DNA of 64,000 nucleotides, from assembly GCA_028284765.1 (NCBI GenBank), contig JANQRA010000016.1, forward strand, positions 62,001-126,000. The letters run 5' to 3'. This document shows positions 27,047 through 35,735 of the stretch, in pieces. The number at the start of each line of letters is the position of its first letter. Position 1 is the stretch's first letter. The notes beneath the pieces were generated by a model. It searched no databases. It was not told the origin of the DNA and saw nothing but the letters and a program-made list of their open reading frames with translations. The stretch comes from Acidimicrobiia bacterium (GTDB lineage Bacteria; Actinomycetota; Acidimicrobiia; Spongiisociales; ZC4RG35). Made by a program: the position numbers and the translations under genes.

Positions 27047-27610
27047 ATGATTTACAGCGACAGATCAATAAGAGACGCAGTCGATACCGGCAAGATCGTC
27101 ATCGACCCCTACGAGCCCTCTTACGTCCAACCTTCCTCGGTGGACCTCCGCGTTGGGGACGGCTTCAGGATCTTCGCCAACCACAAATACTCCGAGATCG
27201 ACCCTCGCTCCCCCCAGGAAGACCTCACCTCGCTGATCGAAGTTGGCGATGAGGCCTTCATGCTGCATCCGGGTGAGTTTGTCCTCGGATCAACACTGGA
27301 ACGGGTGAAGCTGGGAGATGACGTGGTGGCCCGACTTGAAGGCAAGTCCTCACTGGGCCGCCTTGGTCTGCTCATCCACTCGACCGCTGGCTTCATCGAC
27401 CCAGGTTTCGAGGGTCACATCACCCTCGAACTCTCCAACGTGGCGACCCTCCCGATTGCCATCTATCCGGGGATGAAGATCGGTCAGATCAGCTTCTATC
27501 AGATGACGACCGCCGCTGAGTTCCCCTATGGCTCGCCTGAGCTTGGGTCGAAATACCAGGGCCAATCGGGTCCAACCGCCAGTCGATCGCACCACGACTT
27601 CCGCGAGTAA
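27047..27610 (+). CDS. dcd: dCTP deaminase (probably bifunctional dCTP deaminase/dUTPase)
   Basis: 187 aa. [34 protein letters not shown] (seen here as [11 protein letters not shown] and [13 protein letters not shown]) closely follows the Mycobacterium tuberculosis Dcd, which converts dCTP directly to dUMP. The C-terminal [10 protein letters not shown] closes over the nucleotide. Bifunctionality is inferred from that resemblance. Confidence 0.94.
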   Translation: MIYSDRSIRDAVDTGKIVIDPYEPSYVQPSSVDLRVGDGFRIFANHKYSEIDPRSPQEDLTSLIEVGDEAFMLHPGEFVLGSTLERVKLGDDVVARLEGKSSLGRLGLLIHSTAGFIDPGFEGHITLELSNVATLPIAIYPGMKIGQISFYQMTTAAEFPYGSPELGSKYQGQSGPTASRSHHDFRE

Positions 27611-27718
27611 CTAGTCCAAACGTGCGTGTTCACGTTTGATGGGGTCTGCTCTCCAACTACGGAGGGTTTTGACGCACAATGGGGTTAGTTAGTCCAAGCC
27701 CAACTTGAGTCCCCCTCA

Positions 27719-27737
27719 TGAAGCCGATTCGGCTTCA
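27719..27737. terminator. Hairpin downstream of dcd
   Basis: TGAAGCCG/CGGCTTCA with loop ATT. No T-tract, but it sits with the next hairpin between convergent genes. Confidence 0.5.
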
Positions 27738-27759
27738 CGGGCTAGTGACAAACCCCTCC

Positions 27760-27782
27760 AGTGGCAGCCTTTGGCTGCCACT
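27760..27782. terminator. Strong hairpin between dcd and the TetR gene
   Basis: Perfect 10-bp stem AGTGGCAGCC/GGCTGCCACT with loop TTT, ending three bases before the TetR stop. Probably a bidirectional transcription end. Confidence 0.6.
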
Positions 27783-27784
27783 CG

Positions 27785-28366
27785 TCATTTGTGACGTGCT
27801 GCAGCGGCGGTGATCGCCTCGATCATCAGGTCAACCGATCGATCGAAGCTCTCGTCGATGTCAATCGGCATGCCAAAGCCGCGATTCGCTTCCAGCTCGA
27901 GAAAGCCGTGGAGAAGTGCACGCAGCGCCCGGACAAGATGGAGCGCTTCCTCTTGGGGTATTCCCATGTCGAGCATCACATGGGCGACGAGAAACGCAGG
28001 AGCGGCCATGGCCGTGTACAGCTCTGGGTCTGATTCCTCAGTTGGTGCGGGAAGAAATGAGGAATAAAGGCCCGGGTGTCGGCTGGCGAATTCCCGGTCA
28101 GCCTCGGACAGGGCCTTGAGCGCTTCGGCCCCTTCTATGCCGTCAACGGCGGCTTTGAAGTCTGAGAGCACGATCTCTGAACCGTGGATTGCCAGTAGAC
28201 GTCTCAGACCTTCGAGACCATCCACATGGTTGTAGAGAGAGGGTGTCTTGATGCCCAACTCACGCGCAACCGCGGACAACGTCGCAGCGTCGAGTCCATC
28301 TCGATCTGCGATCCTCGCTGCCGCCTGCGCTATGTCCGACTTCTCGATACCAGCTTTCCGGCCCAT
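27785..28366 (-). CDS. TetR-family transcriptional regulator
   Basis: 193 aa. The N-terminal helix-turn-helix is ATLSAVARELGIKTPSLYNHV, preceded by IAQAAARIADRDGLDAA. The C-terminal half looks like the WHG ligand domain. It follows the SRPBCC gene with one shared base and probably controls that gene and itself through the tandem operators at 29168-29206. Confidence 0.9.
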   Translation of the reverse strand: MGRKAGIEKSDIAQAAARIADRDGLDAATLSAVARELGIKTPSLYNHVDGLEGLRRLLAIHGSEIVLSDFKAAVDGIEGAEALKALSEADREFASRHPGLYSSFLPAPTEESDPELYTAMAAPAFLVAHVMLDMGIPQEEALHLVRALRALLHGFLELEANRGFGMPIDIDESFDRSVDLMIEAITAAAARHK

Positions 28367-29151
28367 TAGCTCCCTTCGGCGCGAGCCTTGAGTGACTCAT
28401 TCATCGATTCAAAACCGGCCATGGTCTTCTCGTCGATCATCGACATGATCGCCGGAGCCAGAGAGCCCGTGAACTGCTCTGACTGAACAAGAGTGGTGCC
28501 GGATCCGTTTGGCAACAGCTGAAAGCGATGGCGTCCGTCGAACACACCAGGGACAAGGAGGTTGCCGAGCCACTCCAGTTCGCTTGCGTTCTCGGACACA
28601 GTGACTACCGGCTTGAACTTCGTCCCGTTGAGTCTCGCTTCAAGCCTATTTCCTTGCACAGCCTCGCCTTCTGCCTCGGTGATGAACGGGTTCCAGTCCG
28701 AGTATGACTTGAAATCCACCAAGTTGGCCCACACGGCCTCCGGAGAGGCGTCGATGTCAATCGACGTCTCCAGTTCGAGCGGATTCTCGACGGTCGCCAA
28801 CGCGAGACCACGGAACTGAAGCATTGCAAAGATGGCTACCGGCAAGCTGACGGCAGCGAGAATCCACTTCTCTTCCATCGACCCGGGAATGGCTAGCACG
28901 ACGATGGCCGCCACGACCCAGAGGGCATCGGCAAGAGCTACGACCGTTGCGAATTGCAGGTCGATTTCATATCTGCGTGCTGCAAACAGAATCGATACGC
29001 CAAACCAAAGGGTGCCTACGCCCACGACGTAGAGAATCGGCTCGGCCACATTCATCGACTCGGACAGAGGGCCGGCAAACACGGCGGCCGCCAGCCCAGC
29101 AAGAGTGCTGAACAGCCCGTTGACTCTCAGCACATTCGAAAGAAGGTTCAC
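28366..29151 (-). CDS. Membrane-anchored SRPBCC (START-like) protein
   Basis: 261 aa from GTG with AAGGAG upstream. About four N-terminal helices to residue ~120. Then a SRPBCC/polyketide-cyclase domain: SIDIDASPEAVWANLVDFKSY, WNPFITEAEGE, GRHRFQLLPNGSGTTLVQSE. Such domains bind hydrophobic ligands. The fusion of a four-helix module and the pairing with a TetR regulator suggest a lipid or small-molecule response (inference). Confidence 0.85.
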   Translation of the reverse strand: MNLLSNVLRVNGLFSTLAGLAAAVFAGPLSESMNVAEPILYVVGVGTLWFGVSILFAARRYEIDLQFATVVALADALWVVAAIVVLAIPGSMEEKWILAAVSLPVAIFAMLQFRGLALATVENPLELETSIDIDASPEAVWANLVDFKSYSDWNPFITEAEGEAVQGNRLEARLNGTKFKPVVTVSENASELEWLGNLLVPGVFDGRHRFQLLPNGSGTTLVQSEQFTGSLAPAIMSMIDEKTMAGFESMNESLKARAEGS

Positions 29152-29167
29152 TTCAAAGACTCCTTGT

Positions 29168-29206
29168 GACTAAAGGTGTTAGTCAGTATGTCTAAACCCT
29201 TTAGTC
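29168..29206 (-). promoter_or_regulatory. Two tandem TetR operators in the SRPBCC-TetR promoter
   Basis: Minus-strand promoter TTGACA (29213-29208), 17-bp spacer, CATACT (29190-29185). A 17-bp near-palindrome GACTAAAGGGTTTAGAC lies exactly over the spacer (29206-29190). A second, GACTAAAGGTGTTAGTC, lies just after the -10 (29184-29168). Together they would block initiation. Confidence 0.8.
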
Positions 29207-29217
29207 TTGTCAAGGGG

Positions 29218-30570
29218 TCAAGTCACATCACGACCGAGGTTGGCGAATCTGGTGAATTCGGGCTGGAAGGTCATCTCCACCGGACCCGTTGAGCCCGCAC
29301 GATGTTTGGAGACGATGATCTCCGCGATCCCCTTCTTGTCCTGCTCCTCGGGGTGGTAGTACTCGTGGCGATAAACGAACATCACCACATCGGCGTCTTG
29401 TTCGATCGACCCCGACTCCCTCAGGTCAGACAGCCTGGGGCGCTTATCTTCCCTCGACTCGAGTGAACGGTTCAGCTGTGAAGCAGCTATCACTGGCACC
29501 TCCAACTCGCGTGCGAGGTTCTTCAGATTCCTCGATATCTGGGCGATCTCCTGCTGCCGGTTCTCCGGACCGTGAGCCTCCATCAGCTGCAGGTAGTCGA
29601 CGACTATGAGGGACAGCCCGGCTTTGCGCTTCAGGCGCCGACATTTGGCTCGGATATCAGTGACGGTCACCACCGGCGAGTCGTCGATGTAGATAGGTGC
29701 CTTGTACATCTTCCCGGCGGCGTCGACCACCCTCTGCCAGAGAGGACCCAGCTGACCGGACCGAATCTTCATCGAATCGACCTTGCCCACCGAGGAGAGG
29801 ATCCGTTGAACGATCTCCTCCTTCGACATCTCCAAGCTGAAGATCGCTACTGGTTCGCCTTCGGCAGCGGCGTTGGTTGCGATGTTGAGTGCGAGCGAGC
29901 TCTTTCCCATGGCCGGGCGACCAGCGATGACCACGAAGTTGGCCGGCTGCAGGCCCGCCAGCTTCTTGTCGAGATCTACGAACCCCGTGGCCAAGCCCGT
30001 CATCTCCGAGCCTTGCTGTTCCAGCATCTCGATGTGCTCGAGCACGTCCTGGAACATCGGGCCGACTTCGAGGAGTGTCTGTGATGAACGCTTCTCGGCG
30101 ATGCCGAGGACTGTCTGTTCCGCCCGGTCGAGGACGGCTGAGATCTCATCGTCGATGTTGAAGGCAAATTCGGTGACAGACGCACCGGCCCTAATGAGTT
30201 CCCGTCGTTTGGCGTGCTCCTCGACGATCCCGGCGTAATAGACGACGTTGGAGGTGGAGGGAACGATGTCTACAAGACGGGTGAGGTATTGGACACCACC
30301 GATCTTCTCCAGCTCACCTCGTCGTCGGAGGGCCTCAGAGACCGTGACCGCATCGATGGCCTGGCTCGAGTCGAACAGTTCCCGCATGGCTTCGAAGATG
30401 GCCGTATGGGCGGGGATGTAGAAGTCGTCGGGGTGAATCCGGTCCATCACCTCAGAGGCGGCTTCGGTCGACAGCAGGATTGCGCCGATGACCGACTCTT
30501 CGGCCTCGCGGGAATGAGGGGGCTGCTTGTAGCCCGGCCTCATCTGGGTTGGTTCACCAACAGTTGTCAT
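29218..30570 (-). CDS. dnaB: Replicative DNA helicase
   Basis: 450 aa from ATG at 30570 (GAGGAC Shine-Dalgarno); a longer frame to 30624 lacks support. N-terminal primase-binding domain HSREAEESVIGAILL, Walker A GRPAMGKSSLALN, Walker B VVDYLQLM and RLSDLRESGSIEQDADVVMF near the C-terminus. No intein interrupts it, unlike some actinobacterial DnaB genes. Confidence 0.97.
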   Translation of the reverse strand: MTTVGEPTQMRPGYKQPPHSREAEESVIGAILLSTEAASEVMDRIHPDDFYIPAHTAIFEAMRELFDSSQAIDAVTVSEALRRRGELEKIGGVQYLTRLVDIVPSTSNVVYYAGIVEEHAKRRELIRAGASVTEFAFNIDDEISAVLDRAEQTVLGIAEKRSSQTLLEVGPMFQDVLEHIEMLEQQGSEMTGLATGFVDLDKKLAGLQPANFVVIAGRPAMGKSSLALNIATNAAAEGEPVAIFSLEMSKEEIVQRILSSVGKVDSMKIRSGQLGPLWQRVVDAAGKMYKAPIYIDDSPVVTVTDIRAKCRRLKRKAGLSLIVVDYLQLMEAHGPENRQQEIAQISRNLKNLARELEVPVIAASQLNRSLESREDKRPRLSDLRESGSIEQDADVVMFVYRHEYYHPEEQDKKGIAEIIVSKHRAGSTGPVEMTFQPEFTRFANLGRDVT

Positions 30571-30626
30571 ATCGTCCTCATCTACAAACTGACACGAGCC
30601 AGGTACAGATTCTGTATTTGGCACGC

Positions 30627-30646
30627 AAAACCCCGCTGGGGCGGGG
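30627..30646 (-). terminator. Minus-strand hairpin terminator
   Basis: Read on the minus strand: CCCCGC, loop CCCA, GCGGGG, then TTTT. Second terminator candidate after rplI, shortly before dnaB. Confidence 0.65.
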
Positions 30647-30785
30647 AAGCGATGCCGCCAGCAGCGGGGGAAGTCGACGTGGAACCTAGGGTCGGTGGGG
30701 CCTGAGTGTGAAGCTCAGACCCTCTTCGATTTTCCCGAACTGCTGATTGTTTTTCGCGCTGGAAGAAACCGGGTCGAGAACGCGA

Positions 30786-30812
30786 AAACGACCGCTATTG
30801 AGGCGGTCGTTT
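30786..30812 (-). terminator. Intrinsic terminator of the rpsF-ssb-rpsR-rplI operon
   Basis: AAACGACCGC pairs with GCGGTCGTTT; on the minus strand the stem is followed by TTTTCG. About 90 bp downstream of rplI. Confidence 0.8.
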
Positions 30813-30863
30813 CCACAGAACACTCCCCAACCGGGAGTGGATAACTTGTCTCGAACTCGATCC

Positions 30864-30899
30864 GATATCCGCCGTATACGGCGATATCAACCCCGGGTT
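30864..30899. repeat. Palindromic element related to 50410-50509
   Basis: GATATC, CGCCGTATACGGCG and ATATC form a near-perfect palindrome (one extra C), followed by AACCCCGGGTT. The GGCGATAT plus AACCCCGGG signature recurs in both arms of the 100-bp inverted repeat near 50.4 kb. Ends three bases before the rplI stop. Confidence 0.6.
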
Positions 30900-30902
30900 C
30901 GG

Positions 30903-31349
30903 TTAGGCGGGGATGATGTCGAGGGTGAGGGGGAACTCCACTTCCGGGTGAGCCTTCACCTGGATCTCGTGGAGGCCAATTGCCTTGATCGGCTCTGCGA
31001 TCTCGACTTGCCCTCGTTCCAACTCGATTCCGGTGAACCGTTGAATGCCTTCGACGATGTCGGCGACACCAACCGAGCCGTAGAGCTGGCCTTCGTCACC
31101 AGCCTGGGCGGCCAAGACCACCCGGCTACCGACGAGCTGGGTGGCAATGGCCTCCGCAGCCTCCTTGGCACGCTTCTCGGCTTCGATTCGAGCCTCACGG
31201 ATCGATTCGGCGGCCTCGAGGGCGCCGGCGTTGGCCTTCATGGCCTTCTTCTTGGGAAGCAGGTAGTTGCGGGCGTAGCCGTCGGCTACGTCGACAACGT
31301 CGCCGCGCTTTCCGAGATCAGTGACATCGTCGGTGAGGATGAGTTTCAT
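30903..31349 (-). CDS. rplI: Ribosomal protein bL9
   Basis: 148 aa, full length. N-terminal [26 protein letters not shown] is the L9 signature (here cited as [11 protein letters not shown]); then a long helix and the C-terminal domain. Start overlaps the rpsR stop. Confidence 0.96.
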   Translation of the reverse strand: MKLILTDDVTDLGKRGDVVDVADGYARNYLLPKKKAMKANAGALEAAESIREARIEAEKRAKEAAEAIATQLVGSRVVLAAQAGDEGQLYGSVGVADIVEGIQRFTGIELERGQVEIAEPIKAIGLHEIQVKAHPEVEFPLTLDIIPA

Positions 31350-31615
31350 CGTCCACCCACATACGGCATGAGCGCCATCTCACGGGCGTTCTTCACCGCC
31401 GTGGCCACCTCACGCTGGCACTGCGGGCAAAGCCCGGTGACGCGACGACCGCGGATCTTGCCTCGATCAGAGACGTACTTCCTGAGAAAGGACGTGTCCT
31501 TCCAATCGACACCACCTTCGGGACAGACCGAACACGGTCTGGGCTTCCCTCTGCGGTATTCCTGACGGCGACCACGAGTGGTGCCGCGCGGGTTTCTTCT
31601 GTTTCTACGTGGCAT
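31346..31615 (-). CDS. rpsR: Ribosomal protein bS18, zinc-binding form
   Basis: 89 aa. Carries two cysteine pairs, CSVC and CPQC, expected for the zinc-containing S18 paralogue type. A zinc-free paralogue might exist elsewhere in the genome. [17 protein letters not shown] is the conserved rRNA-binding core. Confidence 0.95.
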   Translation of the reverse strand: MPRRNRRNPRGTTRGRRQEYRRGKPRPCSVCPEGGVDWKDTSFLRKYVSDRGKIRGRRVTGLCPQCQREVATAVKNAREMALMPYVGGR

Positions 31616-31625
31616 TCAGATACTC

Positions 31626-32075
31626 CTAGAACGGGGCCTCGTCGGGGCCGAAGTTGTCGCGTGCGGCTGGGGCTGGTGCTTGTGAACCGCCTCCTCCACC
31701 GCCGCCGCCGAAGTTGTCCTCACGCTGGGTGCGGTTGACGGTTGCGGTTGCCCAACGAAGGGAGGGGCCGATCTCATCGACTGAGACCTCCACGACGGAC
31801 CTGCGTTCACCCTGATCGTTCTCCCAGCTGCGCTGTTCAAGACGACCGGTGACGATTACTCGGGCTCCCTTCTGAAGCGATTCGGCGGCCTGTTCCGCCT
31901 GCTCGCGCCAGATGGTTCCGCTGAAGAAGCTGGTCTGCTCCTGCCATTCCCCGTCCTGGCCGCGCCAGCGACGGTTGACGGCCATGCGGATCTTGGCCAT
32001 GGCCACACCAGACGGTGTGAACCGAAGCTCCGGATCGTCGACCAGGTTTCCAATAAGTGTGACGTTGCTTGACAT
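31626..32075 (-). CDS. ssb: Single-stranded DNA-binding protein
   Basis: 149 aa. OB fold with VTLIGNLVDDPELRFTPSG and VTGRLEQRSWENDQGERR. A glycine-rich linker leads to the acidic tip PDEAPF, the usual protein-interaction tail. Lies between rpsF and rpsR as in other actinobacteria. Confidence 0.96.
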   Translation of the reverse strand: MSSNVTLIGNLVDDPELRFTPSGVAMAKIRMAVNRRWRGQDGEWQEQTSFFSGTIWREQAEQAAESLQKGARVIVTGRLEQRSWENDQGERRSVVEVSVDEIGPSLRWATATVNRTQREDNFGGGGGGGGSQAPAPAARDNFGPDEAPF

Positions 32076-32138
32076 CGAGTTTGCTCCTAACAGTCCTCAC
32101 ACCGACTATGCCGGTGCACGGGGACAGAATCCAGTGGT

Positions 32139-32426
32139 CTACTCGCCCAGATGGACGATCTTGTGGCGGACCACCTCGTCGGCCAGGGAGAGCATCCGGT
32201 CAACGCCGCCAATGGCTCTGGGCTCGGCCTTGAAAGTGACGACGGTGTAGTAACCCTCGCTCAGGTGGTCGATTTCGTAGGCGAATCGGCGTTTGCCCCA
32301 GAGGTCCCGCTTGGTGACCTCTGCCTCGCTGCTGGCGAGGAACTCTTCGAGCTCGCCGATCTTCTTCTCGACGTCATCCTCGGCCAAGTCAGGCCGATGA
32401 ATAGTCATCAGTTCATAGTCGCGCAT
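32139..32426 (-). CDS. rpsF: Ribosomal protein bS6
   Basis: 95 aa from ATG at 32426 with a perfect AGGAGG five bases upstream; the frame opens further but that part is not S6. MRDYELMTIHRPDL, LWGKRRFAYEI and YYTVVTFKAEP are S6 motifs. First gene of the operon. Confidence 0.96.
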   Translation of the reverse strand: MRDYELMTIHRPDLAEDDVEKKIGELEEFLASSEAEVTKRDLWGKRRFAYEIDHLSEGYYTVVTFKAEPRAIGGVDRMLSLADEVVRHKIVHLGE

Positions 32427-32528
32427 TACACCTCCTGTGGACATCCGAAACGGAAGGCCCCACCAACTCGGTGGAGCAGGGGCCGACGGCGCGTTGCGTC
32501 GGATTACGAGTGAGAATCTTAGACGGCG

Positions 32529-32960
32529 TCAGTCGTTTTCCACATTCGGGACCAGGACCTCGCCCGGTTGGAAGTCGAAATCCCCTGATGGTGTTTCCAG
32601 CGCCCACATGACTGACCCGGGAGAGGCGTAGTCGGTACAGGGCTCCTCGGGGCACGGATCCATCGCGGCTGATCCGAGTAGGACTCCGTTCTCGTCGAAC
32701 CACCAGATATCGAGGGGAAGCGGCACGTTCAGCATTCCGAACGTGGCCGACCTCGATCGCTCGAACACAAACAACATGCCGTCGACTCCTCCGGGAAGAG
32801 ACTCGACACCAGTTAGACCTTGCTGCCGCTCAGCCGAAGTCTCAGCGAGAAGAACCGTCAGCGACTCAGCCCCAACTGTGATCTCCCCTCGCTCGAACTC
32901 ATCGAGGGCCGGGGCCGCACATCCGGCGGCAACCACAACGATCGCTAGGAGCAGTCTCAG
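32529..32960 (-). CDS. DUF192 lipoprotein
   Basis: About 143 aa. With a CTG start at 32960, overlapping the panB stop (CTGA), it gets a proper lipoprotein signal (RLLLAIVVVAAGC). A GTG at 32936 would cut this signal. The DUF192 core is seen in AERQQGLTGVESLPGGVDGMLFVF and VPLPLDIWWFDENGVL (cited in part), with PGEVLVPN at the end. Function unknown. The coupling to panB looks positional rather than functional. Confidence 0.8.
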   Translation of the reverse strand: MRLLLAIVVVAAGCAAPALDEFERGEITVGAESLTVLLAETSAERQQGLTGVESLPGGVDGMLFVFERSRSATFGMLNVPLPLDIWWFDENGVLLGSAAMDPCPEEPCTDYASPGSVMWALETPSGDFDFQPGEVLVPNVEND

Positions 32961-33793
32961 GAGTCTTTGAGGAGTTCGCTCTCGACCTCAGCCGAGACGT
33001 GATAGCTCTCCTCGTCGGCCGGGAACGAACCGGACTCGATGTCGGCTTTGAACCGCTCGAGAGCCTCGACGGCATCGTCTGCCAAATTGGCGTAGGAACG
33101 AACGAACTTCGGATACTTGCCCGACCCCAGTCCCAGAACGTCATGGAAGACGAGCACCTGGCCGTCTGTCTTCGGACCGGCACCGATGCCAATGGTCGGT
33201 GCGTCGACCTCTTTGGTGATCAACTCACCGAGCACGTCGGGGACACCTTCGATGACAATCGAGAAACAGCCGACGTCGGAGAGTGCTTTGGCGTCGTCGA
33301 TCATCTCTCTGGCGGCGTCGACGACCTTGCCCTGCACTTTGAAACCACCCATAGCGTGAACAGATTGCGGAGTGAGACCCACGTGACCCATTACCGGGAT
33401 CTCCGCATCGAGAATGGCCTCGATGACGGGGAGTCGCTTGCGGCCACCTTCGAGCTTGACCGCTTCGGCTCCGCCCTCCCGAACCAAGCGACCTGCGTTG
33501 CGGACCGCATCGTGCTCCCCGAGATGGAATGAGAGCCATGGCATGTCTGCCACCACGAGAGCCTCAGGCTTGGCTCGTTTCACGGCTTTGGTGTGCATGA
33601 CTATCTCGTCGAGGCCGATTTCGAGCGTGGTGTCCATGCCGTGCACGACATTGGCGACGGAGTCACCAACGAGAATCATGTCTATGCCCGCCCGGTCGGC
33701 GATGACCGCACCCGGATAGTCGTAGGCAGTGACCATCGAGATCTTGGGGCCGCCCTTGCGGGCGCGGATAGACGGTGCGGTGATCTTGGGCAT
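32957..33793 (-). CDS. panB: 3-methyl-2-oxobutanoate hydroxymethyltransferase
   Basis: 278 aa from ATG at 33793 (ATG at 33817 is possible). Ketopantoate synthesis, first step of pantothenate/CoA biosynthesis. Motifs: MVTAYDYPGAVIAD, LVGDSVANVVHG with the Mg-binding Asp, VKLEGG, PVMGHVGLTPQS and IGIGAG. Complete; panC and panD are not in the window. Confidence 0.95.
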   Translation of the reverse strand: MPKITAPSIRARKGGPKISMVTAYDYPGAVIADRAGIDMILVGDSVANVVHGMDTTLEIGLDEIVMHTKAVKRAKPEALVVADMPWLSFHLGEHDAVRNAGRLVREGGAEAVKLEGGRKRLPVIEAILDAEIPVMGHVGLTPQSVHAMGGFKVQGKVVDAAREMIDDAKALSDVGCFSIVIEGVPDVLGELITKEVDAPTIGIGAGPKTDGQVLVFHDVLGLGSGKYPKFVRSYANLADDAVEALERFKADIESGSFPADEESYHVSAEVESELLKDS

Positions 33794-33852
33794 GAGACTC
33801 GAAATGGTACCTCGCATCCGAAAACGTCAATAGTCGCCGTACCATTCCGGAC

Positions 33853-35067
33853 ATGAGAGCGGTCCTCGTCCTGGCGTTGGTTTTGGCGGCCTGCACAGCC
33901 GAGTCCGGCCCAACGACCAGTGCGGTTGATGAGTCGACGCCCACCAGTTCGTCAACGACTTCCACGTCATCGACCACGAGCACCACTTCCACGTCGACGA
34001 CAACAACCCTGCCACCGACGAACACAACGACGACTTTGGTTCCACCTGATGGGCTGTCTGCGGCCGATCGAACCCTCGTTGAGATCGAGACCATCTCTGG
34101 AGGATTGGCTGCCAAGTCGGTTGTCGATTCGGGAACCGGTCTGTTCTTCGCTCAGAACATGATGTACCGCCACACGATTTCAGTCTTCAATCGAGAATTC
34201 GAGCTTCTGGCAACCATCTCCGATGAGGTCGTGCCCTCGGCCTTCGGCTTCGGCGACGATTTCCCGGGGACCTATCGAGGGTCGCCGGTCGAGGCGGCGT
34301 TCACATCGGACGGGTCATATGCCTACGTGTCCAACTATCGGATGTACGGAGGCGGGCTGAGCGAAGGCGCAAGTGACGGCTGCAACAAAGGCAGCTGGCC
34401 CGACAGCTTCGTTTACCGCGTGGACACCTCGAGCCTTGAGATCGATCAGCTTCTGCGTGTTGGGTCAGTGCCGAAGTTCCTCGCCGTCACCCCAGACGAT
34501 CGGTACTTACTAGTTTCAAACTGGTGCGGTTTCGACGTGTCGATCCTCGATGTCGCCACCGGAGATGAGGTATCACGAATCGAGGTCGGCCGACATCCCC
34601 GCGGAATCGCAGTGTCAACTAACGCTTCTGTGGCATACGTGACTGTGATGGGGTCCCGGGACATCGCAGTCATCGACCTCGGGACCCTCGAGGTGTCGTA
34701 TATGCGGGACGTCGGCAGCGGGCCACGGCACGTCCTGTTATCGCCGGACGGTGCCTACATGTACGTGTCGCTGAACTCGGAAGACCGGATCGCCAAGATC
34801 GACGTTGGGTCCGGGGAGGTCCTCGCCAAGGTGGCTACCGGTGATGCACCCCGCTCGATGGTGCTCTCCGACGACGGGACCGCGCTCTACGTCGTGAACT
34901 ACAACTCCGACACAATGTCGAAGGTCCGAACCTCGGACATGGTCGAGATCGAGGATCACCGCGTGAACGACAAACCGATCGGGATCACGTACGACGAAGC
35001 CACGAGGCGAGTGTGGGTTTCGGCCTACTCCGGAACGATCGAGGTTTTCGAAGACGTAGCCCCCTAG
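33853..35067 (+). CDS. Secreted YVTN-type beta-propeller lipoprotein
   Basis: 404 aa. Signal peptide VLVLALVLAAC with lipobox. A long Ser/Thr linker (residues ~25-60), then a seven-bladed propeller with repeated patterns such as PDDRYLLVSNWCGFDVSILD, VAYVTVMGSRDIAVIDL and ALYVVNYNSDTMSKV. A role in surface binding or as a chaperone of redox proteins is not determinable. Convergent with the anti-sigma gene, overlapping its stop. Confidence 0.85.
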   Translation: MRAVLVLALVLAACTAESGPTTSAVDESTPTSSSTTSTSSTTSTTSTSTTTTLPPTNTTTTLVPPDGLSAADRTLVEIETISGGLAAKSVVDSGTGLFFAQNMMYRHTISVFNREFELLATISDEVVPSAFGFGDDFPGTYRGSPVEAAFTSDGSYAYVSNYRMYGGGLSEGASDGCNKGSWPDSFVYRVDTSSLEIDQLLRVGSVPKFLAVTPDDRYLLVSNWCGFDVSILDVATGDEVSRIEVGRHPRGIAVSTNASVAYVTVMGSRDIAVIDLGTLEVSYMRDVGSGPRHVLLSPDGAYMYVSLNSEDRIAKIDVGSGEVLAKVATGDAPRSMVLSDDGTALYVVNYNSDTMSKVRTSDMVEIEDHRVNDKPIGITYDEATRRVWVSAYSGTIEVFEDVAP

Positions 35068-35735
35068 GACTCCGGTATCTCCGCCACGAACGAGGTCGTT
35101 GTGCCGTTCAACTCGCCCGTGAGTTCCCAACAGCCCACTCCCAAACCAACGCCGGAGATCATGAAACTGCCGATATCGGGTCTGAAACCCGTGGTGATGT
35201 CACGCTCCGAAAACTCCACCGTCTCGCCAGAGCTCAGGTTCCGGGCGACGACCACTAACGGAGGCACCGGATCCTGCATCGCGACAAGCCCCTCCGTCCA
35301 CCAGAAGACCTTCTGAGTAAAGACACCTGGGGTGTTCTCAGGAAGACCTCCCCACACGGCACCCTCGGGCGGCACCATCGTCCACAACTCCGCGGTGCCG
35401 TGCCACAACGCCGAGTAGAGGTCCGGGGGATCCTCCGGAAGCCCGTCAGGCGGAACGAACTCCCCGGTCGGAATGGTGAGAGGGCACTCCGCTGCGAGGA
35501 CCGTCGTCGTGACCGGGAACGTCGTGGTCGACCCTTCGATGGCTAGCTCCCGCCCGACACCCAGCGGCCCAGCAAGAAGAAGCAATATCAAGCCCACAGC
35601 TGAGGCAACAGCCAGCGACAGAGTCCGTTGCCGGCGTTTTCGTGCGGCAAGCGCAACAAAATTGGGCCGTTGGGCGTTTGAGCCGATACGCCGCGCCTGT
35701 CGACCAGCATTCTGGGCAAGATCGTCAAACGTCAT
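35064..35735 (-). CDS. Putative anti-sigma factor with one membrane helix
   Basis: 223 aa from ATG at 35735, inside the last codons of the sigma factor gene (11-bp overlap). Short cytoplasmic part (TFDDLAQNAGRQARRI), one helix (SLAVASAVGLILLLLAGPLGV) and an exported domain with two cysteines (AECPLT, GVGCWELTGE). The position and topology suggest control of the ECF sigma factor; no zinc HxxxCxxC motif is present, so the mechanism would differ. Confidence 0.6.
   Translation of the reverse strand: MTFDDLAQNAGRQARRIGSNAQRPNFVALAARKRRQRTLSLAVASAVGLILLLLAGPLGVGRELAIEGSTTTFPVTTTVLAAECPLTIPTGEFVPPDGLPEDPPDLYSALWHGTAELWTMVPPEGAVWGGLPENTPGVFTQKVFWWTEGLVAMQDPVPPLVVVARNLSSGETVEFSERDITTGFRPDIGSFMISGVGLGVGCWELTGELNGTTTSFVAEIPES

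Larger units (their letters stand above)
30571..30902. other. 332-bp intergenic region between rplI and dnaB
   Basis: No gene is seen. It holds several hairpins: GC-rich stem with AAAA on the left at 30627-30646, ACGACCGC-type stem at 30786-30812, CACTCCC/GGGAGTG at 30821-30839, and the palindromic repeat at 30864-30899. Two are written separately as terminators of the rpsF operon. Confidence 0.7.

Noticed and set aside
29218-30570. Intein in DnaB
   Set aside because: The protein has the normal ~450-residue length and uninterrupted Walker motifs.
30864-30899. Replication origin near dnaB
   Set aside because: No DnaA boxes or AT-rich unwinding region seen; the palindrome better fits a dispersed repeat.
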